Shown piece after piece: positions 24,295-37,575 of a stretch of DNA of 64,000 bases (position 1 is its first letter; every line of letters begins with the position of its first letter). A program made the translations under genes and the position numbers. The DNA is from Pegea sp. RAD2-039 (Eukaryota; Chordata; Thaliacea; Salpida; Salpidae), in the NCBI GenBank assembly GCA_034620365.1, contig JAQGEQ010000363.1, positions 558,001 through 622,000 of the forward strand, given 5' to 3'. The notes under the pieces are model-generated. The model was given only the letters and a program-made list of their open reading frames with translations. It ran no database searches and was not told the origin of the DNA.

Positions 24295-24678
24295 TATGAC
24301 CTGTTTTGGCCGAGAATGGTCAAGTTGTTTGACAGTGTAAAAGTTATGAAGGTCCAGTTGTGACCACACATCAACACCCCATTCTCCACGCAAGCCAGTT
24401 GATGTAACAGAACAACAGAACTGATGCGGATATGCCCAACTAGCGTCGCAGGAGCTGCCAGAACGGCACTGAGTTCAGTGACAAACTGCCTACTCCGGCT
24501 TTAAATTCAGTTTTGCGTCTCCTAGAAGTATTGTCACAGAACAGACTAACAAAGCCCTTCTACCCGGGCCCTCTTATGGACGATTTATTTTCGCAAATAT
24601 GTGTTGGCCTGAGCCCAAATCCATGACCTTCTGTGTGTCAGACAGGTCTGATAACCGCCACACTACAGGGACAGATAA
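24295..24678 (-). mobile_element. tRNA-derived SINE (block 1 copy)
   Basis: Same family as 16350-16746. On the minus strand the head CTGTCCCTGTAGTGTGGCGG is near 24675, with a decayed B box, the shared body AGCTCCTGCGACGCTAG and an end at GGCCGAGAATGGTC. It is present at the same place in block 2, so it inserted before the block duplication. Confidence 0.8.
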
Positions 24679-25263
24679 GTAGCAAAAAGAAAATGTAGCA
24701 ACTAGGCCATCAAGCAATTTTTTTTCTAGTTAGTTTTATTTGATAGTTAGATTAGATTAAATATTTTGTAAATTGTATTATTATTTAAAAAAAGAATTTC
24801 CCACTTTTCATTTAGCATTTCCACTAGTTTTGTAAATTTAGTTTTAATTTGAAAGAATCAACTAATATTCAATTGATAAGCTAAAATTTTTCAGATTATA
24901 TTTAGCAAACATTTTTTTTTAAATACTTCAAAAATTATTTAAAAACAGACATAAAAGTCATACAACTTGCTTTATACTATTATCAATATTTTCATTTATT
25001 TAAGTCTTTATATAAACTTGCACTTATGAAAAAAAATTGGATAGTTAAATAATAAAGATGTATTTACTTTCTTTCAAAATCTTATAAGAGTTATTAAAAT
25101 GTTGTACAACAAAATCCTGTAAAAATTAGAAAAATAAAATAAAAATTTAAAGCAAATATGAATAGTTACATAAAAATTTCTATAAAATCAAACTATATCA
25201 TTGTTGAAGTAAAAATCAAATTAACTTTTATTTCAGTATTTTTCTGAGAAGCTATTATCAAAT
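24679..25263 (+). other. 5' region of the furin-like gene
   Basis: AT-rich. An acceptor TTTTATTTCAG ends at 25236, 27 nt upstream of the ATG, conserved in block 2; it may be a trans-splice site. No other element recognised. Confidence 0.5.
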
Positions 25264-28200
25264 ATGAAAAGTTTTTTGTTTAAGTTTTCTATTTGTTTCA
25301 TTCTTATGAACCAAACATTAACTGTAGTCGGAGGTAAGAATTATTATTTAGTTTTATTACAAGTAAATAAATATATCATGAAAAAATAATATTCATTAAT
25401 TCAATAAAGCAAATAAAGCATCACTTTTGATATTCAAGAACTTATACCAGCTTTAATAGGGGAAATAATTTCTGAACTGATAATAAAATTTTAATATTTA
25501 TAACTTCAAAATACTATCTGCTTACTAAGAGTTGTAAACAAAAATAATTTCATATTCGATAAACCAAACCAATGTTTGTTTGAAAGATTGTTTTATTACT
25601 TTAATATAAAACTCTTTGCTAATTTCTTTAACACAGATATCCCAGATTGTGGTGATGGACGGTTCTTCGATTTTAACTCTAATAGATGTGTATCTGGATG
25701 TGAGGAAGGACACCTAACAATACAAATAGATCAATTCGCTGGTGTATGCGATCGTGAGTTTATTTTCAATTCAAATCTTTCATAAATCTATATAAGTTTA
25801 AAAATAACGAAAAGGTTAAAATGATTCTAATAAAATGTTAATAAATTTCATTTAATATTTCAAAAGTCGTATAACTGATTGAAGTAAATTATATTGTTGA
25901 GTAACATTTCGAAATCTACTCACAAGATGCTTAAACAAAGAAATCAAACTATTTTTGGGTTTAATATTGAGATCTAAAAATGTATCCATAAAGCAACTAC
26001 TTATATTGCTAGAAATGAGGAAAATTAATAATAGTAATAATATTGTCTTTTTAATAGCTTCCACGTTTAAAACTTAATTCTATCCCTTTCTTTCTACTTT
26101 GATTATTAATACTTAAATTAATACCAAATCTCACAAGGCCCTCATTAAACGCTTATCTTCAAAAGTTGAACGAATTGAATAGTTTAATGGAAAAAATAAT
26201 AAATTAGATTATCTTGTTTTCACTTGCTTACTTTTTTCTTTTTAGCCTGCGAGTCACCTTGTAAAACATGTGAAGAAAGAACAGACTTTTGCTCAAGCTG
26301 TGAAGAAGGCTATACTTTAGAAAATAGAGATTGTATTCAAACAAGTAAGAATAATATGAATCTAAATATAAACTTATTTTAATTTCAAATAATTTTCTAA
26401 ATATTGAATCAAAACTCGGCGCAAAAATTTCTTTTAATTTCAGACCCGGACAACTCATCAGTGAATACCACCAAATGTGGGGTTGGGATGTTTCGTGAAG
26501 TCGATACTGGAAAATGTGTATCTAGGTGTAAGGAGGGATACCTAACCTTACAACCGATACAGAAACCTGGTGAATGTAGACGTAAGTTTATATGCTGATG
26601 ATTAGAATTTCTTTTAAATACTTTTGAATTTACTTTTATCAAAAAATAGGACAACTGTTTCTAGAAAATGACCAATTTATTTTATGAGCAGTAACTTTTA
26701 AATCAAAATAAAAGGTCAAGTATTGTCCCTATTACAAGTTGCCTAAAGAAAAAAGTAGAATTATTGCTTGTCCTAGACAAATTAACATATTACAAAATCA
26801 TTTTGAAAGCTCATCTTCATTATCACTTTGAATGATGATGTCGTAAATTACCCTGAGTCATCATTAGCAGGTTCAATCTTAAAATATTACCATTAAAAAT
26901 TCAACATGATAATTTAGAAGATTGGATTTTAAATTTTTATAAAGATAAATAGAAAAATTAATCGCAATATATACTTTTTACTTTCTAGCCTGCCAGTCAC
27001 CTTGTACGAGCTGCGAATTAAGAGTGGACGTCTGTACGTCGTGCGAAGAAGGTTATACTTTAAATGGTTGGGGTTGTTTGAAAACAAGTAAGTTGCTCAT
27101 GAACCCAAAAACCGATTTATTTCCAAGAAAAATGAATAGAATTTTAAGACTCTATTGCAGCTCAACACTAAAACTCTTTTTCTAATTTCAGACCCTGATG
27201 GCTCATCAGTAAATACCACAAAATGTCCGGCTGGACTGTTTCGTGAAGTTGATACTGGAAAATGTGTACCTTGGTGTGCGGACGGATACCTAGGAGTACA
27301 ACGGAGAGGAGGAAATTTAATATGCAAACGTAAGTTTATTTCCTTTTTCTCTTTAAACTTTTTTGAGTTTATAATTTACTGAAAAGTAAAAGGACTTATT
27401 TTTGTTCTTGAAGATTTTAAAATTTTATCTTTGACTAAAAAATCTTGATTATGATTATTTATATCGTGAACATTTTTTTCTATATATAGTAAATCGCATA
27501 AATACTGAAAGTAAATAGTAACTAAATACTAAATTTAACAAAATTTTTGTTAGAAGTTTACCCGGAAAAATTATATAAATAAATTAAGTAGTTTTATGTG
27601 AATATTCAAATAAGTTAATAATTAAATTATATTGTTTCTTTTCCACAAATTTCTTTTACTTTTTTAGGTTGTTTGACACCTTGCAAAACATGCTTAGCAA
27701 GAAGAAATTATTGTACGGCTTGCAATAGAGGCTTTGTCCTAATGGGTAGTGAATGTATAAAAGAAAGTAAGTTTATTGTAATTAACAAACCAGATTTGAA
27801 AAAGGTTTTCTAAAACTTTAAATAATTTGTTTAACTTTGGTGAACTTTGTAGATATTTTAGAGCATTGGCCAGATTGTAGCAAGCCTCCTAGATGCAGGC
27901 TCCGATATCCTAGAAGAAAACGGAAACCTAATCGAACTCTTATGAGACATTGTCGAAGTAGATACAGACTATTTTGTGAAATTTCAAGAGGTATTAGTTT
28001 ATGCTTTATTTTTGTAAATGATAATCTTTAAATTTAAAATATTTTTTGGCTAGATACTATATACTGAAATATATTTTCAAAAAATTTAAATGCCTACTAT
28101 ATATAAAGGTTTACTTTTAATCAGAATAACCGTGAAAGTATTAGATTTTATCATTTCTTAAGGTGCTAGCTTATAAATCAACAATATAGTAGCACTAATT

Positions 28201-28586
28201 AAACAGAAAAATGAAAAATGTAACAATAAATCGCTTACTGACGACTTAAGTTGATTTATCAGTTTGCTCTTTAATACAAAGTTTTTTGTCCAATAATAAA
28301 ATAAACTTTTTAAAATTCTTAGCTTTGTTGTATCAAAAGTAACAAACAATGAATTTGAAAATAATTTGTGGAATCAAAATATTCCATTTGCTACATTTAA
28401 AAACAAAAGATATAAATTAATCAAAGATTCTAAAAGTTCAAACATTTGATATTTCTAATTATAGGTATGATATTTGATAATCTTTGTTGTTATAAATATC
28501 AATCACAGTTTAATTTATTTACATTTTTCTAATTTTTTTGCTTTTTTGTTGATATAGGAAACGAAAACTCGAATTACAGCTCTTAA
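25264..28586 (+). CDS. Secreted furin-like cysteine-repeat protein, nine exons
   Basis: Exons 25264-25333, 25637-25753, 26246-26344, 26444-26581, 26989-27087, 27192-27329, 27668-27766, 27853-27990 and 28558-28586, all phase 1, give 308 aa. Exon 1 encodes a signal peptide (MKSFLFKFSICFILMNQ). Exons 3, 5 and 7 (99 bp each) encode furin-like units such as CESPCKTCEERTDFCSSCEE; exons 2, 4 and 6 (117, 138, 138 bp) encode a CxxGxFR/F..xxxCVxxC partner. Exon 8 has the same 138-bp length but is basic and cysteine-poorer (YPRRKRKPNRTL). Signal peptide, furin repeats and a basic tail recall R-spondins, but no thrombospondin type 1 domain is present, so a Wnt role is only a guess. NSS and NTT are possible glycosylation sites. 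Confidence 0.88.
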
Positions 28587-29554
28587 TCATTAAAAGTCTT
28601 GCAATTGATGCTTAAATCTTAGCAGCTGTTGTAGAAGGCGGAAAATTGTATTCTTTGTAAAGCTGACTTTTTCTTCTTTTCTTTTCTGGAATTTTCTTCA
28701 AGTTTTTAAACAAATAAATAATTTTCTAACAACAGTTTGTAGTTTTAATTTGTTGTTGTGATGTATTCTGATATCTGAGTATCATACTCTTCTTTGTTTG
28801 TGTTTCATCACACAAACTTTTAGAAATGATAATGACTTTGTAGCAAAGCTTTACTTTATTATAAATTGAACAAAAATCTTCAGTAATTACTAACATCCAC
28901 TAACTAAGACTATAAGACTGAGTAAAAGCATTTGCAATCAAAACCCTTGTTTTTTTACTTTATATAGCCACAACTGAATAGCACCAAACGCCTTTATTGG
29001 CACCTTCCAATCTTTAGTTTGTAGTTTTCTTGACTTTAAAGTACATCTTAATACCATAAATTATAATGTTCTACCTAGCTATAAACTTGCTATAAACAGA
29101 AAAAAATGTAATAAGCTTAATAATATTACAGTTAATAATTTGCCTTACAAAATACCATAAATTATCTGCATTTAAAAACAAGAATTAATTTCATCTAGCT
29201 TTCATTGATTGAGCTTAATTCTCGAAAATCGATTTTAACAGTTTTCAGATGAGTTTAAACTTAAAATATCTTTCTTATGTTTTAAGCTGATGGCTGAAGT
29301 GATGTTTTCAAAGAATAAACATCATATTGTAATTTTGTCAAATTATTTTATTTATTAATTTATATAATTTGCTATTTGCTCACATCTACACTAGAATAGT
29401 TTTCCAAAGCTAGATTTTAACCAACTATTACACTAATGACGTCATAATGCCAGTTTTTAGTTGATGGGTGAATATAACAATTATTATCAAATATTTTTCA
29501 CTTGATTTAATGAACTAACTGCGTTCTTTGTATAAAGCCGAAATTCAAGTTATC
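28587..29554. other. Spacer between furin-like and micro-exon genes
   Basis: AT-rich. It matches block 2 at 46890-47385 and 53060-53538; the place near 29080 is where block 2 contains about 5.7 kb of extra DNA. No gene seen. Confidence 0.6.
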
Positions 29555-32500
29555 ATGGAAAAAACTATTGAAGTAATTTGATTTTTGTAATATATTATCA
29601 GTTTTAATCTTTAAAATGCTTAGTGTTGTATTAAGTAAGACTTTTTATAAGTATTTTAAGCAAAAGTAGAGTTTAAACATTTAGTTGCTTAAACTTACGT
29701 AGTAAAAACCAGTTTTTGGTGCGCTGGCGTCAGTTCTGCTTCAGACTTTTCGGTGGCAGAAAAGTTGTTTTAAGTCACATAGAATCATTTCTTACAAAAA
29801 TCTAATCCATTTGTTGATTGAGCAAATTAATGAACCTATCAATGTTATGTCATTTATATTGTTTTTATGCTACAACTGAAATAAGAGCATAACTTCTTTT
29901 AGCTTAAAATTAATAGTAAAAAGTAGTAATAAACTATATTGATTGCTGATAATTGCTAAATTTATTAATTTTTATTAGATTAGTGAGTGTATACTTATAA
30001 ACATTTTAAAACAAAGTTTGACTTTGTAGTAGGACTACTAATATTCAAGTATAGTTTGTCTAATCAAACACCTGGGACTTTATGAGGTCTAAAAAGTCTT
30101 TAAGCATATCATATTTTTACAAATAAAAAAAATGGTATAAATAAAATGAGTTTTTATCGAATAATATACCTAATACTTATGAATTAACCAGTTTATTGAT
30201 TGAATTAATGAATGATAAGAACTTATTTGATTTTAAAAGTACCCTAAAAAGTATTAATAAAATAAGTAAATTATCTTATATTAATTGATTAAATTGAAAT
30301 CTTTTTAAGGTTTCAAAAATTGATTCTGTTGAAGTTGTTGAAAAAAGTATTTTCCGCTCTAAAGGAGAAACAGGACTCCCTGATCTTTCTAAGGTGAAGA
30401 AAGTTTGAAACTTTTTTGAACTTAATTTTTAAATGTTGATTTAATTTCGTTAATATTTAATTTTTCCAGCTACATGTTCAAAATAAATATAGAATTTGAT
30501 TTAGTTTTAAAAAATTGCAAATTTAACTAAGTTATTGTTTATTTATTTTCAAGGAACCAATTTCAAAAGTAAACGAGAAACAAAGTTCTTCATCTACAAG
30601 TGCTTCAGATATACTCCAAGTATGTAGAAATTAAAACATTTGATTTGAGCTACTAGGTACTTTTTACAAATATTTTAAAATAATATTGATCTAAAATCAT
30701 TAAAATTCTACTTAATTTATATAAAAAGATTAAAATAATAATAATAATTGGAAATCAAACTTTTTAGGAATTCATTAATCAACCATCTAATGATGTAATC
30801 AATAACAACACTTTGACTTGTAGCAAGGTAGGTTTTCTTAGTCAGTAGATTAAATAGAGAAAATGCTTCTGCTCAAAGTACTTTCAGTAACACCAAAAGT
30901 AACTTTTAAATTTTTCATAAGGATCCTGAAACTACTGTAACTGCAACTGATGGAACGCTTGAATTGAACCCAAATGTTAGAAATCCTGACTTATCCAACG
31001 TTGTAAGAGTTTTAGATATTTTTGTAAACTTTACGATATGATAGATACAGAAAACCAAGAATATTTAGTTCTGAAATTAGCTTAGCAATCTAACTTGTTT
31101 CTAGCTTAAAATAAATATTCTTTTAAATCTGATTTAAAAGTAATTTAAAAGTTTGTTGAAGTAGAATTTTAGGGTAGAATTTATTAGATGTAAATTTAAA
31201 ACCAAACTTTTACAGCGATCTGATTCTAGTGTTGATGACGTCATTGAGTCTTTTGGGGATGTAAGTTGGTTTTAAACATCGAAAGAAATAAACTTCTAGA
31301 ACTTAATTTTATCTATTTCTTTTCAAGGGAGCTCTTATTGGTAAAACTGGGAGTGATAAAAGATCGGTTTTGAACTTTTCAGAAGATACTAAAGCTTCTG
31401 ATTGTTGTGAGGTATTCAAGTTTGTAATTCTCTATTTTTATTCTTCATTCTTTTAAAAATTCTTAAAATTAAAGATTTAAAATAAGTATTCAGAAAAGTT
31501 TTCCATTAAACTAAAATATTAAATAAAAATATTCTTATATTTTTTTAAGAAAACCGGTTTTGTTTCAAACGGAGCCGATACTAAGAGTTCTGCATCTGAA
31601 AATACTCCTGATATTTCTGAGGTAAAAACAAATTGAAATAAATATTCATAGTTTCAAGTTGCTTTATGAAATTCTTTCAAAAAAATTCTTATCAATGTTA
31701 TGACAGCCACAACTCTCAAGTGGAAAATTTTAAAGAAGTCTGATAACAAACTTGGTCACGAAAATCATTTAAAAGATTGAATAATTTGTTTTTCATTTTA
31801 CTAATGTATAATATTGGTATAAAAATAAAAAACTGCTCCATTTTTTTGATTCAAAACTGATTTAAATCTTAATTATCTGATACAAAAAAGGAAATAAAAA
31901 AATAATAAATAAATAATTAAGAAATTTCTTCAGAATTAATTTATTAATGATGTAAACAATTTTATCAAAATGTCTTTTTTAATTTTCTCTGATATTTCAA
32001 ATTATAAATATTTGTTTACAAATTTACTTTAAAATTGATTTAACGATCTAACTTATCTCACTTTTAAACTCTTTAATACTTATAGATTGTTCCCTCTGGT
32101 GTTGATTCTGATGTATCTGATAAAGATGCCCCAACAATTGAAGATGTGAGTGTTGCATCTTTTTCCTTAAAAGTTTTATGGAATTATTTTGTTTTACTTA
32201 TGCAAATATGATTTTAAGTCTTAATGTTTTTGCAAATCAATATTTATTATTAAAAAATCTTAAACTATTTTTGCAACGATTTCATTATTAATTTAAAATA
32301 TCTTCAGTATCTAAAAACTGATATTTGGAAAGATCTTTCTGCCGAGAAGAAATTACATGGGGACGAATTGAATGTAATATTTCTAACTTATTTGTACATT
32401 TATTTCTTATACTAATTTTTTAGATTCAAATAAACTATCTTAAAATAACTTTTCAGAAACAAACTAAATTTAAGATAAATAAACCAACTTAAAGCTAAGC

Positions 32501-35500
32501 AGTTATTAAATTTCAGAAACCAACTACAAAAACTTCAGAAGAACTTTTGGATGAAGAAACAGCAAAAATGGTGGAGGTACTCCATCATATAGTTTATATT
32601 TAGCTACACAAATTATTTGTAATTCATATTTATCAGCTTAAAACAAACTAACTTGAAGCTAATCACTATTATGTTAATATATCTAAATACTGATCTTTAA
32701 AACTAGGAGCTTTTGAGTGATGATATCTTCGACTCTGAGCAAAATACAATGATAGAAAAAGAAAAAGAGAAGAAGGAAAAGATGAAGGAGCAGTGTTTGC
32801 TTGAATATGAAGCCAAAAACAGAAGAGTAACTTTTTTCAAATAAATTGTTGTTGTATAAAGCCTCTTTAGTTTGTTTTAAAAGTTCTGTAAATTATTGAA
32901 ACATTTGGAGATTTAAACTTCCTTTTATCTTTTAATGTTTAGTTTTCTAATTTACCCAACTCTTAGGTGGTTTTTACTGACCCAATAGTGATTGGGAGGA
33001 CGGAGCCTATCTTGGTTCTGAAATCACTGTTGAAGAAGAAGGATCCAGCCAAAGTAAGACATTAAATTGTTGAACAACAAACTTAATGAAAATTAATCAT
33101 CAAAAACCTTTTGCAGATATCACAAGTTACATCTTATAGTGATAAAAAGTTTGAGCTGATATCGGATGTAAGCTGATTTAGAAACTGTTATTCATCACCA
33201 TTTATATTTTGTATATTTCTTAATTTAATTGTTCGATGATTTTTTGAATAAATTATCAAAATTGTTTTAACATCATTTTTAAACATTCCGAATGACATTT
33301 AAATCATATTAATTTTAACACAGGATGATTTGGATGATGAAGTGTTTTTGGAAGAAATAGATTTGTTATTAAAGAAAATGTCTGAAACTAAAGTCAGTAT
33401 TAAAAATAATAAACAAAACTTTTAGCAATTGAAATATTAGTAAATAAACATTCATTTTATTGTTCAAGTTCTAAAGGAAGTCATTTATTAGAGAAAGAAG
33501 TTGACTTGCAGATCTAAAACATTTCTTGCTTTTACAAACTAGAAACTTAAATAAATAAAATAATTGTTTGCCGAATAACAGATTTAAAACATTTTAATAA
33601 ACCAGCTTTGTGCTTGAAAGTTAGAAGTGATACAAACAAACCTTATTTTAAAAGTACCCTAAAAAATATTAATAAAATAAGTAATTATCTTATATTAATT
33701 GACTAAATTTAAATCTTTCTAAGGTTTCAAAAACTGATTCTGTTGAAGTTGTTGAAAAAACTACTTTCAGCTCTAAAGGAGAAACAGGACTCCCTGATCT
33801 TTCTAAGGTGAAGAAAGTTTTAAACTTTTTTGAACTTAATTTTTTAAGTGTTTATTTAATTTTGTTAATCTTTAACTATTTCAGCTATATGGTCGAAATA
33901 AATATAGAATTTAATTTACTTTTCAAAAATTGCAAATTTAACGAAATTATTGTTTTATTTATTTTCAAGGAACCAATTTCAAAAGCAAACGAGAAACAAA
34001 GTTGTTCATCTACAAGTGCTTCAGATATACTCCAAGTATGTAGAAATTAAAACTTTTGATTTGAGCTATTAGCTACTTTTTACAATTATTTTCAAAGTTT
34101 TAGGGCAATTATTTTAAAAACTAAATGCTAAAAATAATAATGTCGAAGAAATCTATCAAAAATCTGACGTAAACACATCTTTCAGAAAATTAAAACTTCA
34201 AACAAATGTTTTATTTATCTAAATATAACTTAATGATTGTTACTGATGATAAGCTATCTACTAATTGATCTATAATCATTAAAACTTTACTTAATTTCTA
34301 AAAAAGTTCAAAATAATAATAATAATTTGAAATCAAACTTTTCAGGAATTCATTAATCAACCATCTAATGATGTAATCAATAACAACACCTTGACTTGTA
34401 GCAAGGTAGGTTTTCTTAGTCAGTAGATTAAATAAAGATAATTCTTTTGCTTAAAGTGCTTTCAGTAAAACCAAAAGTAACTTTTAAATTTTTCATAAGG
34501 ATCCTGAAACTACTGTAACTGCAACTGATGGAAAGCTTGAATTGAACCCAAATGTTAGAAGTCCTGACTTATCCAACGTTGTAAGAGTTTTAGATATTTT
34601 TGTAAACTTTACGATATGTGATAGAATCAGAAAACAAAGAATATTTAGTTCTGAAATTAACTTAGCAATCTAGCTTATTTTTAGCTTAAAATAAATATTC
34701 TTTAAAATCTAATTTAAAAACAATTTAAAAGTTTGTTGAAGTAGAATTTTAGGGTAGAATTTATTAGATGTAAATTTAAAAACAAAATTTTACAGCGATC
34801 TGATTCTAGTGTTGATGACGTCATTGAGTCTTTTGGGGATGTAAGTTGGTTTTAAACATCGAAAGAAAGAAATTTCTAAAACTTAATTTTATCTATTTCT
34901 TTTCAAGGGAGGTGTTATTGGTAAAACTGGGAGTGATAAAAGATCGGTTTTGAACTTTTCAGAAGATACTAAAATTTCTGATTGTTGTGAGGTATTCAAG
35001 TTTGTAATTCTCTATTTTTATTATTCAATCTTTTATGTGATTTGTTAAATAAACAACTAACTTTGAAGATGATGATATTAAACATTAATATTTAACATCT
35101 AAAATCAGTATTCAGAAAAGTTATCGATTATATTAAAATATTAAATAAAAATATTCTTATTTATTTTCAAGAAAACCGGTTTTGTTTCAAATGGATCTGT
35201 TATTAAGAGTTCTGCATCTGAAAATACTCCTGATATTTCTGAGGTAAAAAGAAACTGAAACAAATGTTCATAGTTACAAATTGCTTTATGCAATTCTTTC
35301 AAAAGTTTTTTTATCAATGTTATGACAGCCACAACTCTCAAGTGAAATTTTTTAAAGAAGTTTATTAACAAACTTGATCAAAAAGAGCATTTTTAACTTT
35401 GAATAATTTTATTTTATTTTAACGATGCATAATTTTGATACAAAAGTAATAAACTCTTTTACTTGACCAAAATAAAACATTTATAAATATTAAATATCTG

Positions 35501-37575
35501 GTCTCGTATAATTGCTATTTTTAAACTATTATCCTAAAGCTACCAATTTTTCAAAACGTTATATATTAATAACAATAACTGTTTCGTATTTTCAAGGAAC
35601 TAAAACCAATTGCAAATGAGAATTTATATAAAATACAGGATACTTTGAATGATGAAGAGTTTAAAGAAAATCCTAATTTGTTATTACAGAAAGATTCTGA
35701 ACATATGGTCAGTATTTAAAAACATATATAAATAAAAGGTTGAGTAAATAATCTATTATTATATAAACATCTATTTTATTGCTCAAGTTCTAACTGACGT
35801 TATTTATTACAGCAAGAAGTTGTTTTGACACGAAACATTTACAGAAAAAAACTGTCTTCACTTCCCATATCGAAGGTGAAAATAAATATTGTTTACTTTG
35901 TGATAAACCTTCAATTATAAAACTTGTCAAGATTAAGTTAATTGCAAACTACCATAAATTAATCATTGAGTTCTATCTGCTATTGACTTACAAAACTTAA
36001 ACAAATCTTTTAACATATTTAAATTTTATCAAATATTTATCTCGTTGTTACTGCATTGTAATAATTTGCTATTTATGTTCCATATATTTGTATTTCTTGA
36101 TATACTTTATTCAATATTTTTTTATACAACAATAGGTACCCAAAGTTCAAAACTGCTTTCTGGAAAATCCAAAGTTGAAAGCAAACAAACTAGAAGGAAA
36201 AATCACAGATGATAATGAGAATGTGAGATTTAGAGCTTTTTATATTAAGTTTTGAAACAATATTAATTAAAAGTTGTTTTCCAAATTTATTTAGTCAATT
36301 GATTAATTAAATGATTAAAAATGTTTTTACTCTATAATAAAATATAAGGTGATCTTACAAAGTTTAATTTTGTATACTAATTTTTTATCGAAAAATTGTT
36401 TCGCTTTAAATTTGAGATTCTAAAATTAAAATGTCTATTTCAACAGATTATTGAAGACACAATAATACAACATCCAAATATGATTATATCTGAGAATTAC
36501 AACAAATTGGTAGATTTTCTTTTGCATGCTTTTAAATAAAATTTCAAATTTGATGTTTAACATTTTTCTCAAACTAAGTTTTTGCAAACAGCTAAACTAA
36601 AAAGTCCAATTTTAAGGCATTTATGAAATTATTATTATTTTTAGGGTTTTCTTAGACCCAATTACAGCTTGGTTTTACCTGAAATTAAAGATTCAACCAA
36701 GGTAAGTGATGTGATTACAAAACTTTTATGTCAGTTTGGAAATCATGATGATATTATCTATTTTTTTAATTAAGGTTACAAGCAAATATAATGATAACGA
36801 CTTTTTGGCCAATGAAATAAAACCAAAGAAAAAGAGTAAAATCAGAAAAGTAAATTATATTTTCAAATTGCTAAGATCACATACAATAATAAATAATAGA
36901 TTTTTTTCCTTGTTTTTTTATAAATTGACATATTCTATATTATATATAATTATATTCTATGTTTTTCTATGAATGGAATTCTAATATTAACTTTTTTAAT
37001 AGTTTTTTAGAAACCTTCTGGGTTTAGATAAGAATAAAGTTGTAGCTCTGGTAAGTTCAAAAAGCTTATATTTTAAATATTTATTTTAAAATCTTTAAAC
37101 CAAACCATCAAACTCTGTTGATAATAGTTAATTTGGATTCAGTTTTATTAAGAGTCTAGCTAAGTAGTTTTGGTTATAATTGAATATAAATTTTTAATAA
37201 ATATCAAACTAAGTAATTTATTACAAAAGCTTTAAATACTTTTATATAAGTTAAAAATTAAATGGTTTTAAAAACATTACAGACTCAAAAGGACCTTGAA
37301 ATTGAAGAGGTAACAATTAAATAAGAAAATATATAAGCAACAGTTTCTTAAATTACACTTTTTGAGATATTTTCTTTTATTTATACTTTTTTTTTCATAG
37401 AAAATTAAAGTACCGAAAAAACCGTCATTAAACATTTTCAAGTGCTTCCAGTTTATGAGTAAGTTAACATGTTATTTATTTTCTTCTTTTAATGAGTTAT
37501 TATAAATGAAATACTTTATTTATGTTTTGTTAATAAAAATCAAAAATGTTTTCTTATTTAGAAAAGAAGTTCTAA
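29555..37575 (+). CDS. Micro-exon gene, 32 tiny exons, acidic/serine-rich protein of unknown function
   Basis: I do not recognise the protein. Exons: 29555-29572 (tentative start, MEKTIE), 30310-30393, 30554-30619, 30768-30827, 30922-31002, 31216-31260, 31328-31411, 31550-31621, 32086-32145, 32308-32373, 32517-32576, 32707-32826, 32967-33053, 33117-33167, 33324-33392, 33724-33807, 33970-34035, 34346-34405, 34500-34580, 34796-34840, 34908-34991, 35172-35243, 35597-35707, 35813-35875, 36136-36222, 36447-36509, 36645-36701, 36775-36849, 37003-37050, 37283-37309, 37401-37458, 37562-37575. All junctions but the last are phase 0, and the sum is 705 codons with no stop. The protein is rich in S, D, E, K, with a charged helix (EKEKEKKEKMKEQ) and no obvious domain, signal peptide or membrane segment. 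Symmetric tiny exons recall schistosome MEGs in architecture only. Exon-level confidence is high except for the first exon; further 5' exons are possible. Confidence 0.85.
30310..31621 (+). repeat. Seven-exon cassette, first copy
   Basis: Exons 2-8 of the micro-exon gene (84, 66, 60, 81, 45, 84, 72 bp). The same seven lengths recur in the same order at 33724-35243, with introns also alignable. Confidence 0.95.
33724..35243 (+). repeat. Seven-exon cassette, second copy
   Basis: Exons 16-22, an intragenic duplicate of exons 2-8. Exon lengths are identical; coding differences are few (for example VSKTDSVEVV against VSKIDSVEVV, GGVIGKTG against GALIGKTG). Several introns carry extra DNA relative to the first copy, for example about 160 bp between exons 17 and 18. 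Confidence 0.95.

Noticed and set aside
25525..26654. Several minus-strand ORFs of 60-80 codons in the furin-like gene (and the same in block 2)
   Set aside because: They are antisense shadows of exons or intron sequence; the plus-strand exons have matching splice phases and cysteine pattern.
25637..27766. Protist variant surface protein
   Set aside because: The cysteine pattern is furin-like, but spliceosomal introns, a signal peptide and the animal gene context fit a metazoan secreted protein.
36736..36972. A 78-codon ORF, repeated at 60808-61044
   Set aside because: It is exon 28 of the micro-exon gene read into its flanking introns; its conservation only reflects the identical tract.
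29555..37575. Direct homology to known schistosome MEG proteins
   Set aside because: Only the exon architecture is alike; I recognise no sequence match, and no signal peptide is visible.
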